Assembly: GCA_000708835.1 (NCBI GenBank)
Contig: DF237327.1
Coordinates: 1-64,000, forward strand
Length of the DNA stretch: 64,000 nucleotides
Source of the DNA: Klebsormidium nitens
Taxonomy: Eukaryota > Streptophyta > Klebsormidiophyceae > Klebsormidiales > Klebsormidiaceae
Direction of reading: 5' to 3'
Below are positions 47,842 through 60,954 of the stretch, in pieces. Each line of letters starts with the position of its first letter. Within the stretch, counting starts at the first letter, position 1. Made by a program: the position numbers and the translations under genes. The notes beneath the pieces were generated by a model. That model saw nothing but the letters and a program-made list of their open reading frames with translations, searched no databases and had not been told where the DNA came from.

Positions 47842-50398
47842 ATGGAGTACAAGTTTGATGACTTCCCAGGGCGGACGCTGCACATACTTCTCTTCGAGCA
47901 AGTCGCTAACAGCAAGTAAGTCGCTCTTACCTGTCATAACACCGCAGTTGATTGTTTTCCTTGGATATGCCAGCACTAACATTTTTTTGCAAGTTTTCCT
48001 GTTAGTAATCAATTCCAGGCGTCAAGACTGCTTCAAAGAGTGGTCAGAATCTATTGTCGACCGCACTACTTGTTTGTCAGTATAAAGCGAACGAAGGTTC
48101 TCTCTTTTTTGCAGATTCCTTTTGGAGTTGCTGCAAAGTGCGAAGCTGGTGCCAGAAGTCGCCCTGATGAACGCAGCTCTGGTAAGGTTGCATTCCCGCC
48201 AGTCCGTTCGTCGCAGAGACGTCTCTTCCTTGATTGGTCGTAGGGTCCGTGAATCAGACCGATCGGGGCAATACTTCGGATGGAGTTGAGTTTGTTGGAC
48301 AGCTGTGATTGGTCATTTGACACTGATGTCCCGACTTTAGCAGGAGAGGTTGGCATTAAGTTCCGGTCCACTCCTATCATGCTCTGTGAGGGGGCTACCA
48401 GCTTCGTACCGTCATGATCATGGGAAAGGGCCCTAAACCCAGGCCAACCCAAGGTTGCTCAAGTCTGTGTTGTGAGGACCTCAAAGAAATCAAATCACCA
48501 GGTCTTGACCAAGAGAGCCCGGGAAGACGAAGGGGCGCGTCTTGCTCCAAAACATGATCACCTTGAATTGTAAAAGGCGTAGCTAATCTTCTGGGGTGCG
48601 AAGTCCTTCGCACAGTTTCCCCCTTGAAGCATCTAGAATTCCCCCTCGAGGCACTAGAAGTAGTTTGGCTTTCTCTTGGTTTGCTGAGTGCACTCCGGTT
48701 TTAGGATTCAAACGGTTACCAAGCAATCTTACATCCGCTTTTTTGCGGATGCAGATTCCCGACGGTTTCCCCCTTTTAGCGGCGGCCCACTCCGCACTTC
48801 TCACACAGTCGCGGGGCCAGCTGCGGTCCAAAACTCTGCACTCGGAACTGGTGCTGAACTACGCAGGGTCCAAGCACGTGAGCACCTTCACAGCTTCTCT
48901 TTTAAAAACCATCTCTCAGCGTTCCGCGGTTGCATTCAGGCGCTCGTCCAAGAACGGTTGAACGATTTGCGCAATAGAGGGGCGTCCTTTGCCTGGGCGT
49001 CAAGTTGCCAGACACGGTGCTCGAGCCAGGGTATTGGTAAAGGCGTCAGCTTTGATGGCTTTCTCTCTGGTTTCTCAACCTTTGGAGACTCTCTCAATCG
49101 TAGCTGACGAAAAAGGTGTCGACAGCTAATGTGACGATTGGACTTTGTTGCATTGGGTGCAATGTTTGAATCGTGGTCTCAAGCGTAGCCGCAGCCAGGT
49201 CCCTCATACGCTCGCTGTTGTAGTGCTCTTTGATGGACCAGTTCCCAAACAATTTGACAGCTCGTTGTTTCATGGGCACCTCTGGTGAAAGGGCTCCAAA
49301 CCATCTCCAAAACGTTTCAGAAACGCCATCACATCCAAAAGAGTCATATTCCTACTTGAAAAAACTGCGCTGGCCGGTTCCTTGACAGCCCGTCGACGAA
49401 CATGGGCCACAAGTTGAGCGCGTTGTTTGGCGGGTAGTCCTTTGTGTGGTGGGTAGTCTTTTCGCCAGCTCACAAGCCGTGCAGCTGTGACTTTTTGATC
49501 TACTGCTTTCGAAAACCGGCCATGAAATCTCTTGCTGGCGCTTGTTCCCTGACAGATAACGGAGTCCTTTCGAAGGATCGGTGTCGGTAATGACACGGCG
49601 TATCTCCTCTTAGCGCGTTTCGACGCAACCCCTGACGAGGTAGGTCCGATAGGGCAGGTCGCGACGTACAACACTGCCCAGTATTCCTTCTGCAAGGTTG
49701 CACCTTCTACCTACTTTGTTTGCAAACGTTGAAGCTGAGCTTGATGCACTGTCGCTTTCGTACCGGAGAGTGTTGAACGTAGCCTGCGAATCAAGTTTGC
49801 TTGCAACTTGCGTACTATGAGTCTGCACGAGTCTTCCTCCTGGCTACGCGAAATGGTTTGAGGGTTAATGTAACTCTGCCATGCAATGACGGAACCCATC
49901 AAAGCTCCTTGAAGCATGTTGTCGCTAGCTGAAATTTGCGGTCTCTGTCTTGGCACAGATGCATGCTGCGAGAGCTCTTGTCGATGGGACCGAGGTTGCG
50001 TTGACGGAGCTCGAAGCTCGAGCGGACCGGGATCTTATCCAAAAGGTGCGGTTGGTTCTATTCTGGACATGCTCGCAACGGCCCTCAAGAAGCGCTTGTT
50101 TCTGGACAGTTTGGTTTCAAGGGACCTTGTGCATCTGGACCGAATTTGCCTTTGTTTCGGCTGTGCTTTTCTTTTAAGGGCTGCTGTGACGATGAGCAGA
50201 TGGCCACTGTGACCTGGACAGACATTTCTCCTTCAGTTGCCTTGCTCGTTGCCTTGCTCATTATTCAAACCATTGGCTTGTTTGTTGATGCAATTCTTCT
50301 GCGCCTTTTCGCAGACGTTCAAGTTAACGGCACAAGAACTTCAGGTCTCGTCCTTAGCAGACGCCATTGTTTTCCGACAAGCGGTGTCTGCTTGTTGA
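47842..50398 (+). CDS. KEOPS/EKC complex subunit Cgi121/TPRKB
   Basis: Six exons: 47842-47915, 48115-48181, 48755-48877, 49556-49639, 49959-50045, 50315-50398; all phases agree (172 aa). Cgi121/TPRKB binds Bud32/PRPK in the KEOPS complex, which makes the t6A modification on ANN-decoding tRNAs. Family blocks in order: DDFPGRTLHILLFEQVANS, PEVALMNAAL, the core AAHSALLTQSRGQLRSKTLH and SELVLNYAGSKH, ITESFRRIGVGNDTAYLLL, ARFDATPDE, DGTEVALTELEARAD, and the tail ELQVSSLADAIVFRQAV. The length matches the family. The ATG is inside an exon that probably begins at 47785, the same exon that ends the upstream NDUFAF8-like frame, so its own promoter is not obvious. Confidence 0.9.
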
Positions 50399-51755
50399 GG
50401 AAGCACTGAGGGTTATGGAACCGAAAAGAATCAAATGACTGCACTGTTTAGCAGGTGCTATTACCAGCAGATCTGCATCCAATGTCGAAATAGGTTGGCG
50501 GCAGATTATCTTGCTATTAAGACGAATCTGGTAGTTCCTGCGGACATTCTTGGACGGAAAATCTGATAGAGTTGTGTTGGACGGTCGATTGGCCTGCGTG
50601 AAAGCTTTTCATCATGGCTTGGGAGGCTAGCCTAGTTCCGACGCAGGTCGTGAGCCTCGGAGTGCACGAGTATGATCGATTTTGCTCTGCTTTGGTCAGA
50701 CAACCTACATCTAATATAAGGCTTAGGTAGTTCTCAGGCCACTGCGCATGCGCATTTTATCAGACCTAATGAATGATACGTGCCGGCGAGAATGCAGTGC
50801 GTGTGGATTCATTCGATAGCGTTCTTCTTAACATGTCACTGTTCTGCGCTCCAGGGCGGCTAGTAGCCATGCTCAAGACCCCGCGGTTCCATCCATCCCG
50901 GATCGCCAATCCGGATATCAATTGCCGCGTCATATCAGTGCCCGGCTGCCGCGGCATATATGCACACTATAATTGATTGAAATTGCGTACATGGTCAATA
51001 TCTACGATCATGCCCACTAACTCATGTGCACAGTTGACAATCAGTCATATATACATAGATTTGCTATAGCTGATCATCCAGGCGCGCGCTCAGCTGGGAT
51101 CGACCCGGCCGTCGATCCACAGTACAATATTGACCACAGGCCGCAGCCTGCACATGCATGCATGATAATACTATAGCAATGCAGTACGTTCAACCTAGCA
51201 AGCTAGCATGCATGTGTTACTTTATAATCAAGTGGACGCGCAAGCTCGAGCACCTCAACCCTCTTCACAGATACAAAAACCCGCGACATACCGATTGACT
51301 CTGACGTGAATCAGGATCAGTGAACCATCAATCCTTGCTGCCATTTAGTGATCCACAACAGTAGTCATGATTGTGTTTTTGCTACTTTTTTGAAATCGGT
51401 AACGAGGGTGACAAGTGGAAATATAAACGTCTTGGTTGATGAGCATGCCCATATTGTTGAATTGTAGACAGCTGCCCTCAATTGTCTTTGCAAGAACAAG
51501 CTAGAAAGGCACACATCCAGCTGCTTAGCTAGTCATGCAGCCCAAAAGTGCTTCACCTAACATATCAAAGTTCACAACCTGCACTTCGTGCTAATCTTGG
51601 TTCTCCGCATACGTTGACAGCCCATTGGGTATGAGGCCGGCAGTGATCCTGCGTGCCTGCCAATGTGAGCGTGCCACACGTCTTGAACCCGGTGATATCC
51701 CCCGAGTCTTACCCCAAACATGCGGCAACAGTCTTTCTTATCGCTACCCCACCTA
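50399..51755. other. Convergent intergenic region, no gene seen
   Basis: Both flanking genes end here. The right part (about 50700-51300) is rich in GATC, CATG and ATATAT words like the other long gaps. No exon, RNA gene or bounded repeat was supported. Confidence 0.45.
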
Positions 51756-54700
51756 TTACTTCTTCCCCAGGCACGCTGGGCACTTGTATTGCTTGATGTG
51801 CTCAGCCTTTGCAGGCGTGATCTTCACGCAGCGACCATGGTACCTGTATTATTGAACACAACAGTAAACAGTAAGGCGTCCAATCCTGACTGACAGATTT
51901 TCGGACAATTCAAGCTTAGCGTTCAGTATCAGATGCTAGCACTGAACTATGCGCCATCATTGGCATAGCAGGGCCTCCTCCTACAGCATTACAAGCTCGC
52001 AATTACCTCCCCCAATAGCAAAAGCTTGCTCTAGCAAACTTCAAGAGAATCTAATTCAATGGATTCTCCTGGCAAGAGACTGCTCCTTCTTTTATAAAGA
52101 GGGCACCTACAGCAGAACACCTCCCCGCAGAAGCAGGCACTGAAAGGACCACTCACCACTTCTCGCAGATGTCGCAACCTATCCAGAACTCGGACTGCGA
52201 GTAGGGCCCGCCGCAGATCCCGCAGAACGTCTCGTCGTCCTCTTCCTCGTCGTCCGTCACTGTCTTTTGCTTCTTACTCTGGTGCTCTCCGCTCTTCTGC
52301 CGGGGGACACCAGAAAACCAGCAAACTGCGTTAGCTACCGGTGTTGCTGTGCTCATGAACTCTGGTGGCAAGTCTTTTTTGTTCTTGGAACGATGCTGAA
52401 TCTGTTTTGAAAGTACACCTGCTAGAAAAAGCTCTCACAGTTTGGGTGCAGGTATTGGCTTTGGACAAGCAGGTCACCGATGCAGGTGACCGGAAGGACG
52501 GTTGAGTGAAAAAACGGGGAACGAGGGTCTGGGGAGAGGACACTCGAGACAGAATCTAGCAGATGTCAAGAATCTGCACAGTTGATTGATTTCTGATAGA
52601 TAGGATCTGGGCCCTTGCCACTAAAACGATCAGTCAGCCTGCTCCGCTTCCTATATTGAGACCACCTCTTGGACCATTGTTGAACCAGACCAATACTCAG
52701 GTCTTCTTCAGCCACAGGAATCCGATGCAATCCCCCAGTAGAGACAGGATCCCCCCAATGAGCTCACTGGACGGTCCACATCGCCCACTTCTGTCGCTTC
52801 TGGCGATTAAGCTCAAAGCTTCATTGCAAGCTTGCTTCAAAAAATACACCAACTCTGAAGACACCAGACACTAGCCCCTTAAGTGGAGTGATGGTCTGCT
52901 GTGACAAGGGCTAAACGATCTTGCACGCCTTACAGCAGGTACGCATCTAAGCCGCTCTTCACAGTGCCTGCCTCGAGTCCTCAAATGCCAGAGCTACCAC
53001 AAATATATCCAGCCTTGGCCATTTCATTGCAGACCAGGCACACTGACTGTAGCAATTGGAGCCCCCTCTGACAGGCTGTCCCATTTGAAAGCGTCTGCCT
53101 TTAATCAGATCCACCTCTAGCAAACAACAGTTCATCAATTTTGGAGCGTTGTCTGCCAAGTGCATCCACAGTGTCGTGCCTAGGATGCTGAAATCCAAGA
53201 GCCTTGTGAAAACTGCTGAGCGATACTTCCAAAGTACTGGCTCTCAGGCGCTCTGCTCTCCGTGCCAAAGCAGTGCCAAGTGCATCCCAAGGGGCTCTCC
53301 ATCTTATTTGCTGCCAATGGCCATCTGATCAAGCATGTGTCTAAGAGCAATTGCACAGATTATGCTGAGGAAGTGCCTGCTGAGAACTTCCCCGACCTAC
53401 ACTCTTTGAATTATTGGTAGACGTGCACTAATTTGCTGGGGGATGTGCAGACCTCATATTGCACCAAACATACTATGCAGCAGACCCAAGGAGTCCACTG
53501 CAAGACTGACTGATATTACCAGTTTGTGAATTGCCTCCATTTCTTTTGCTTGCAGTCAGAAGCATCGGTTTCAAAATCTGCACCAACAAGCAACAGCATG
53601 TGAAATGGCGAGCAACCTGCTCACCTTCGTACTGTTCTTCGACTTGTTACTCTTTGCATCATGCTTGTCTCCCTTGGGCGCCTTCTTTCCGGTCACAGTG
53701 TCAAACACAGTCGGGAGCTCGTTGATGAGGACAAAGAGCCGCTTCCTGCAACAGTGCTGCTCGTCAGTAAAGCACCAGGCAAGCACTTCACTTCAAACTG
53801 GCCAACAATTAAGCATCCAAAGTACAGACCGCAAGGCAAATTGTAATCAGATTGACCAGAAACGCTTTAAATTGGATCAGAGATTCTCATTGCTTTTTTG
53901 TATGGATTGCTACCAACAAACTGCAACGAGCCTGGATAAATGCATCCTTTGTGTCCGTTCAAGGTCAAAAGCACAACCTAGAAGGGCATAGCGATCCTTG
54001 CAGGAAGAGCCAAACTCGTTCTGAAATAATAATCAGCAGGCGCCATCAAAACATGGCTGCCTAATGCGATCTCACCTTTCAAACTTATCGAACCGGGCCC
54101 CGTAGTAGAAGGCCACTGCCAGCAGCCACGCATCGCTGTGCACGGCCACCAGAGAAAGCCAGTCTTTTCGCTGCATGCCATCCCTTGCAAAGTTGATACC
54201 TAGCGCGGGCTCAGGCAGCTCTGGGGGGACTTCCTCAGCAGGAAGGTTGACTTCCCAGGAGCCGTCAGGGAAACCATACAAGCAGAGATTCTCCTTCTCT
54301 GGATCACATTGCCGATAGAACTGCTCTTCCTCTGCACACGGCGACAAGCAAAGATTAGCAGGCTCAGATGGCTGCATGCCTATTTGCTGCCACACTTTGC
54401 AAGAATGCAGTGCGAGCAAATTTGTTATGAAAATGCTGCAACTTTAATTCAGCTGTATACACCGATTGTGAAATGGCAGCCAATCGGACTGATGTAAGGA
54501 TGGAAGCAGCTTACTCATGATTAATGACTAATTCCACGGTCATTTCCAGTAGCAATCACCCAAGTGGAATCTCAGTTATAAAACCGATCAAGATAAGTTG
54601 AATGTAGCATTTTCTGAAGCTGGATGATTGCATAATAATGAAAATACACAGCGTCCAAAGAAGTCCCGACAGCGGAAGATTTGCAAGTATTAGCACATTG

Positions 54701-55174
54701 AGCTTGCCCCCGGGAAAGATATGCAGAATTGTCCTTGGCAGAAAATAGGAGATGCAAGAACAGAGCCTTGCTTGTGGTCTAGATATTGCCTAGCAAAAGC
54801 TCAAATCAAGACAACCTGCGCAAACCGGAGGTGGAGCAACATGGTGGTAAAGGTCAGAGAATCACAGGCCATGCTCAAAGGCAGAAGCAGAAGAAAGCAG
54901 AAAGACATATCAACAACTGCCAAGTGGTGCTCTTGACCATGATAAATTGGCTGCTGCAGGTCATCTTCCCGCATTCTTGCGTGGAGATACAGGCAACATC
55001 AAAGACCATTTTTACCACACACAACGAAAGCGGCGAAAAGGTGACGGGGAGGACTAGTGCTTAAAATTTACCTGACGTCAAGGCCTTCAGCATTCCAGCC
55101 CTCCGGCCCCGAAAGTCTTCAAAGACTTCCTCCACTGTTCTAGGATTCGATCCAGTGGTTGCACCCCCTTCCAT
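51756..55174 (-). CDS. Alfin-like PHD finger protein
   Basis: Five exons: 55174-55072, 54331-54076, 53745-53625, 52296-52157, 51843-51756; sum 708 nt, in phase, 235 aa. Alfin-like proteins are plant nuclear proteins whose PHD finger reads H3K4me2/3. The N-terminal Alfin domain is complete: [95 protein letters not shown] Lys/Asp/Glu-rich linker follows, then a C-terminal PHD finger with the C4HC3 ligands: [20 protein letters not shown], then [20 protein letters not shown] and CPAC. The PHD finger is split by an intron inside the Trp codon of EKW. The C-terminus is just GKK. Introns are long (about 0.3-1.3 kb). Confidence 0.93.
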
Positions 55175-56899
55175 GCTGGGCAAAAGGGGCCGCTCAATAT
55201 TCACAGACGGCAGAAATCCCCCAAGAAGTCGCTCAGCACAAGCAACTTATTGCAGAAAGTCACGCTCGCAAAAGGACAATGTTAGCTTCAACGACTCTAT
55301 GAGAAACTCCTGCCGCGTAGGCTGGAAGGTAAACAAGATTCAAACTTATCGGCCTGATGCAGGTCCTAACGCACAGCTGGGGAAACTAGATTGTTGGATG
55401 CAGAAGAAAAAGACGCATGCGCCCTTCCTTGTATTCTGGCCTCCGCAACTCCTTTCTCTAAGAATGAAGGAGCAAGCAGATGGCGCAGAGCATTTCGAAG
55501 TTGCCCCCCTTCGGCTTTGCAGGGCCAAAGTTGCTTCGAATCAAGACGCAGTCCGTTCGACGAAACTTCGAAGTTTGAATTATGCGCAGCTGGCGACGCC
55601 CGGCCAGGCCCCGACTTGGGCTGACTCAGTCGGAGAAGACAGGCTCCCTCGTTCGACGCGAAGTGACTTCGAAAAATCCCGCCATGACTTCTGGATTCGA
55701 AATCGAAGCTTCATGTGTGTTCCAAGAATTCCCCTTCCGCCTCGAACTAGCATGGCAAGCTGTGATTCCACCCGACGCTTCCTGAATCTTAGCTCTATGC
55801 GCCACCGCATACTACGGTGAGTCGTCGATGAAGATCTCATCCATGATCGGAGGGCATGGGCTCACCCAAATCTCAGGTTAAGATCGTCTCGATCCATCAA
55901 ATAAATCAATAACGGCAAATGCCACATATATAATCTTGAATCCACAAATGACGAAACTGCCGTACTGAGCTGTGGACAAGGGCCTTCAGATGCAGCTGCA
56001 GGCAGCAGGGATTCAGAGTTTGAATGCCTCAAAGGCCTGAGCCTTGAGCATCCTACCTAATTACCGGCTCACGTTAAGCTCTGATCAGATAGGTTACAGC
56101 AATTTGGTAGAAGGGCATGCTGCTTCCAAAACTGTCATGAGGTCTTATGATCTAGTACAATCTTAACCCTTGGATTATGTCAGTCAGGATACCCCCGTGA
56201 ATGCGACAACCCCATCTCAGTTGGACCGTAGGTTGCAGCCTTGATCGACATCACTGCCCCGCGCTCACCGCAATCCCAACGCACATCATTGGACAATAAC
56301 GTGAAGCTGGCCCTAAGTGTGCAGCCGCTGAGAATGATACTCCATCAATCACGAAATCATTCGATCTGTTTTGTAGCTGAGAATGCGCATTTGAAACCCT
56401 CTTACCTCAGTGATTAAACCGCACAACTCAAGGGTTGGTTAAGCGTTCGAAGTCTGAATCAAGAGCTCAATTCACATACGCAGCGGGGCTGTAGTACTAC
56501 TATGATCAACATCTTCATCTACATATGCAATTGATTCCATCCCGCTCACGATTGCAAGTATATGCTTCAGGTTTGTCGGCCCAACATCAAGCATCCTAAG
56601 CCACCACATGGTGAGTTACTTGCATCCATATGGGTCAAGAATCAAGATCAATGTACAGTCCTAGACTAACACAACAAACAGTTGTCCGGTTTGTTTTTCC
56701 TTGACTGCTCCAGGTCGCTTAGCAACAAAGGTCAAGATGGTCGAATCAAGTGCGCACATCACTGGGCTCCGGCTTCTCCTAACATGTGCTCAGTTCGTAT
56801 CAAGGACGATGCCGAATAGTCAAATACCTTTCAGTACGCAGAGCAGCAAAGGAATATGCGTATGAATTCAAAAGCGAGCATTGAGAAAATCCTCCTTGC
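55175..56899. other. Intergenic region, no gene seen
   Basis: This lies between the Alfin-like start and the end of the RETICULATA-related gene. An open frame at 55155-55820 (+) overlaps the Alfin first exon on the opposite strand and shows no domain. The rest has no supported exon or element. The Alfin promoter should lie in the left few hundred bases. Confidence 0.4.
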
Positions 56900-59843
56900 C
56901 TACTCCTTGGAACCTTGAACGCCCACCCATCGAGCATAGTCCACCCAACTGCAAGCGAACATGGCTGAGTTGCATACCTCCTCTTGTCAAGTAACAAAAC
57001 AGGACATTTGAATGCGCATAGATGTTTGCAACAAAACAAACAGTCTGGAACTGACAAGCCTTCAAATGTGAATACGAAAGTGGCGAGAGAAGACTCACAG
57101 CAAGGATCCCAAGAATGTGTTTCCCGTTCTGACGACGAAGCTGGAGACCCCCAATGCTAGCTTGTGCTTGTGAAGGAAAGGCTCCAGCACCCGCTGCTCC
57201 ACGACACCAGCCAGAAGTTGATACCTGCGAGCGGCCCGAGTTAGATTGAGCTAACAATGAGTCATTCCCGTGGAGAACTCGATAGGAAGGTGTAACAACA
57301 GATTTCGGATGCGCCTTCTTGGTTGAAGATACTCTGTGAAAGCCAAAAAGGTGGATAAGGCTGGTTCCGTGTCAAACGAATGGATGCACATGCCCTTCAA
57401 AAGAAAGGAACTTTGGATTAATGCAACGGTGCAACTTCTCGACCATCTGCGATGCTGTGACTAACAAGGCAGATTCGTCTACTGGATCTTTCTCTTCTTT
57501 ATTCTTTGGAACTACAAAGAATTGGGAAAAGCTTTTCCGTGCGCAAGAGGGTGCCTTTTCGGACTCACCGAATGTTGCTGGAGATGGCCATGTATGCACC
57601 GTATGCGACACTGGTCGAGATGACTGGCAGGTCCTCATTCTCAGCAACATAGTCAGGATTCAGAGCCACCCGGATTTTGCTCAAGCTGTTGGTCGCGAGG
57701 GTCCCAATCTGCAACCAGATGGCGCGTGATGTTGCTTGACTGGTTGAGCTCAAAGTAATCCGTTACAGAAACGACTTCAAAACAGCATGTATGTTGAGAC
57801 TTCGTCACGAAACTTTTACATTTGACTGAACCATGTTGAATCGTGTCAGAGAACAATCCGGGAGACAAGAGTAGTGGTGTGCTGGAGAGGAACGCAGGTT
57901 TGGTCATGAGGAGTGAGCTAACTCACCAAAGAGGCACCGGTTCCAACGCCAAATAGCTTTGCACCGTTTCTCTGCAGAAGTCAACATGAACCTGGTGGTC
58001 AAAAGCAGAAAATTGGTACTCCCAGGCAATTCCTTCGTTAAGCATTACGCACATGGTCAGCTTGTCACCATGATCTAGTTTCTCTCTAAGGCATGTATCA
58101 TTCAGAAAGATACAGCTTCGAACATCCTGTGGCTGCAAGCGAGTATCTCACAACAAACTTACTAGTATAGATCCGGCCCTCAAGAGTAGGCTGAAGTCTT
58201 GACCAGGCAAAGCCTTCTGCAAGAAGATGACAAGAAGACAATGGTCAAAAAAGCTCTGCATAGATTACCGTACTGGAGGCTCCTGATGTACTAGCAAGCA
58301 GCCTCACATTTAGACAAACAGCAACGATGGTTTTACCCCTTCACTGTGAACTATGAGAGACAGCTTTGCTTTCACTTGTCCTGTCTTGAGGCAAAAGATA
58401 ACATTGATGTTCCTAACAAGCACTTGAAAGGGACCTGCCTGATCCATTTTATGCAAACAGAAGCGACACTCTACCTGGAATGCATTGTCGGGGCACTTGA
58501 AGAAGAAGCGCATGATTGCATTGGATCCTAGCCCTGGCGCTGGCCGGAGTGCCACAGTTGGCGCAGGCAGCCAAACAAGCATGAAGTCAGCGACCAGAGC
58601 CATCACCTGGTCAAGTTACAGAAGGGCAAACAGTTAAGCCAAAGGAGCGAGGACAACTGGAGAAGCTTTAGCCTCGTTTGTTGGCCAGGAACAAGGACGT
58701 TGAGATTGCCAAAAGTTCCCTTACTCAATGTAAACAACAAGAGTTCCGGTTTCTAAGACCTATGTCTCCAAGTTGAGGTGGTGAATTGTGTTGATTACCA
58801 CTTCTCGGTGCTGGCAAAATACTTATCAAACGGCAATTCGAGGGGCAAGCTACAAAGAAGGGTGAAGATCTGCTGATTAAACAGCACAGGTATGACAACA
58901 CTTGAGACACGATACATTTTCTGCAGAGAAGGCTTTAGACTTCCAAACATACATTCAGGAGGTTTAGTCCAGAACTTACCACATCCGCAATCACAAAGTC
59001 CAGCTCCTTGTAGAAGTTCTCTCGCCGGCGTTCGTACTCTGCAGCAGTCTGGCATACAAGCAGAGTGCTGAGTTAGATTGCGCGCAACGCAATCAGGCAT
59101 GCAGGTTATCGGACTGTCAATCAAAAGAAGCAAACTCTCATACAGATCTCTTCTGTTTCGCAGTGACTGCAAGTTGGAAGCTTTCCAATGTGGACTCACT
59201 CGCTTACCTTCGTAAACATACCCACGCCACACTCAATGAGGACTTTTGTCAAGAACAGGTCATCAGCCAAAAGGCGCTCCCGGAATCCACTAAACCTTGT
59301 GAAGAGTCCAATGACCGGCGTGCCTTCCAGATCTAGGAACTTCTCGACAAGGAATCCTGGAATTGCGCCCCTCTCAATCGCCTGTGCAAGATCTGACGGC
59401 AGACTTTCCAAGCTTCTACTGGCCTCCTTCAGAACTGCAAGCGCTTCTTCCACATTCTTCTTGCTCTTTCCGTCACCTTCACCGCCATAGCTATTGTCTC
59501 CTCCACCCCCTCCGCCCCCAATTCCTGTCCCATCCACACCCCCTCCGCCCCCAGCTGTGACCAAGACATTCTCATCAATTGATGTCTGCGCATCTCCAAA
59601 GTTGCTGGCCATCAATCCGCGCACGAGCTTCTTGTGCATGATCTGACCCTGCTTGCTCAAATTCGTCAAATTCCACTGCGCAGCAATGACAGCCTTCCTT
59701 GAATGCCGCAGATTCAATTGTTTGTTCAGCACAGCTGGTGCTAGCATTCGGCCAGGATTGATACGCTCGATTTCATCTATGCTCTGCCCGAAGCTCAATT
59801 GAGGAAGTACACACACCCTCTGCAGATGCAGAGCGCCCGCCAT
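56900..59843 (-). CDS. RETICULATA-RELATED (DUF3411) plastid membrane protein
   Basis: Eight exons: 59843-59208, 59048-58980, 58606-58475, 58216-58163, 57971-57927, 57708-57569, 57224-57099, 56948-56900; sum 1,251 nt, in phase, 416 aa. RER proteins are plant chloroplast envelope proteins affecting leaf mesophyll development and amino-acid metabolism; the biochemical role is unknown. Family blocks: FSGFRERLLADDLFL, ECGVGMFTK, YERRRENFYKELDFVIAD, VMALVADFMLVWLPAPTVAL, RFFFKCPDNAFQ, RNGAKLFGVGTGASL, LPVISTSVAYGAYMAISSN, then EQRVLEPFLHKHKLALG and LLWVDYARWVG. Several are membrane spans. The N-terminal ~80 residues are basic with few acidic residues and may include a transit peptide. A Gly-rich linker (about residues 97-120, runs of 5 and 7 Gly) precedes the conserved part. 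It ends in GSKE. Confidence 0.9.
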
Positions 59844-60954
59844 TGCTAGGAATGCCTCCCCGTCCTGCTCAGCTAGAGCTGTCTTGATTATGGCTTGATC
59901 AATTTGGAGGGATCCCTACTTCTCCAATACTCTGCAGAAATCCAGGTCGCCTTGGCAGCATCTCAATTCAACCTTGAACCTCCTGAGATCTGCGCTGCCA
60001 AATGCTGATCGTTCTTCCTTACTTCCAGCGTGAACTGGTCGCCATAGCCGACTTGCTAGCCCTGGCCAGCGGCTGAGCAAAGACTTGCTGTGCAGCTCCG
60101 AGCTGCACGAAAAGTTTCAGGTCTCCTGATTCAGTTGCTCTGGTCGCCACATTCAATCAGTTCCGCGGTACGTACCGTTCAGGCGGGCGTAACTGTATAG
60201 GACTTGAATGCAGCGCTAGAGCCTAGCGGTCACGTGTGGTCATGCGGCATGAAGAGTGCAGAAGGATTTGCATGGAACTTTGGAAGGCAGGGGGAACTTG
60301 CAGCTTGTTGAGTCCAGCCATCGCTGAGTAGCAGCTACATTGCGCCTCGCACGGTTGGAAGGACCTTACACGTACGCCAATCTTCAGATCATTGAGTTAT
60401 AAGATAACCTCGATCCGGCAACGCGGCATGTGTCCGTTTTGAGGGTTTCATGTAAGTAAATCCACATGGTCATATTTTGAAATTGTCCCTGTCAACTTCA
60501 TGTCGGAATGGATGGATAAAGTTGTCGTCAGAGTAACTTCGGTTTCATGCTGAAATTCAAAGCCTTAAGACTGCATGAAAATCTGCTGCTCTCTCGCAGT
60601 CAACTCTTTTCATGTGACCACATCGGGCCAATTAGTCGATGCGATGATCGCTTTCATTCTCCAGAGAACAATGACCAGCAGGGAAGTAGAACCTCTCGGA
60701 CTATGTTACTTGTTGCCGCCCCACTGCCTGAAAGGCGTGGTACATTGAAAGTTTCCGTTTCAAGTCCGTTCAAGCTCCCTTTCAGAAGCTTTGCGCTTCA
60801 AATCAACATACGGCGAGACTAAGATCGTCAATAATACAGATCGGCATCCCTGATGACCACCTAAAACCACCAATAACTTGCTCGACGATCTTGCAGCTAC
60901 TTCATAAAATCACTTTACTGTGTACGTCAACCTAGACCTACTTGGCAACCTCCA
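59844..60954. promoter_or_regulatory. Intergenic region: promoter side of the RER gene, 3' side of the carrier gene
   Basis: No supported coding exon. The region next to 59844 should hold the RER promoter and 5' UTR. Short open frames such as 60547-60822 have no recognisable domain. Confidence 0.4.

Noticed and set aside
49270-49695. 141-aa - strand open frame
   Set aside because: It is antisense to the Cgi121 exon at 49556-49639, which fits the family and phases exactly.
55155-55820. 221-aa open frame on the + strand
   Set aside because: It overlaps the Alfin-like first exon on the other strand and shows no domain; likely chance.
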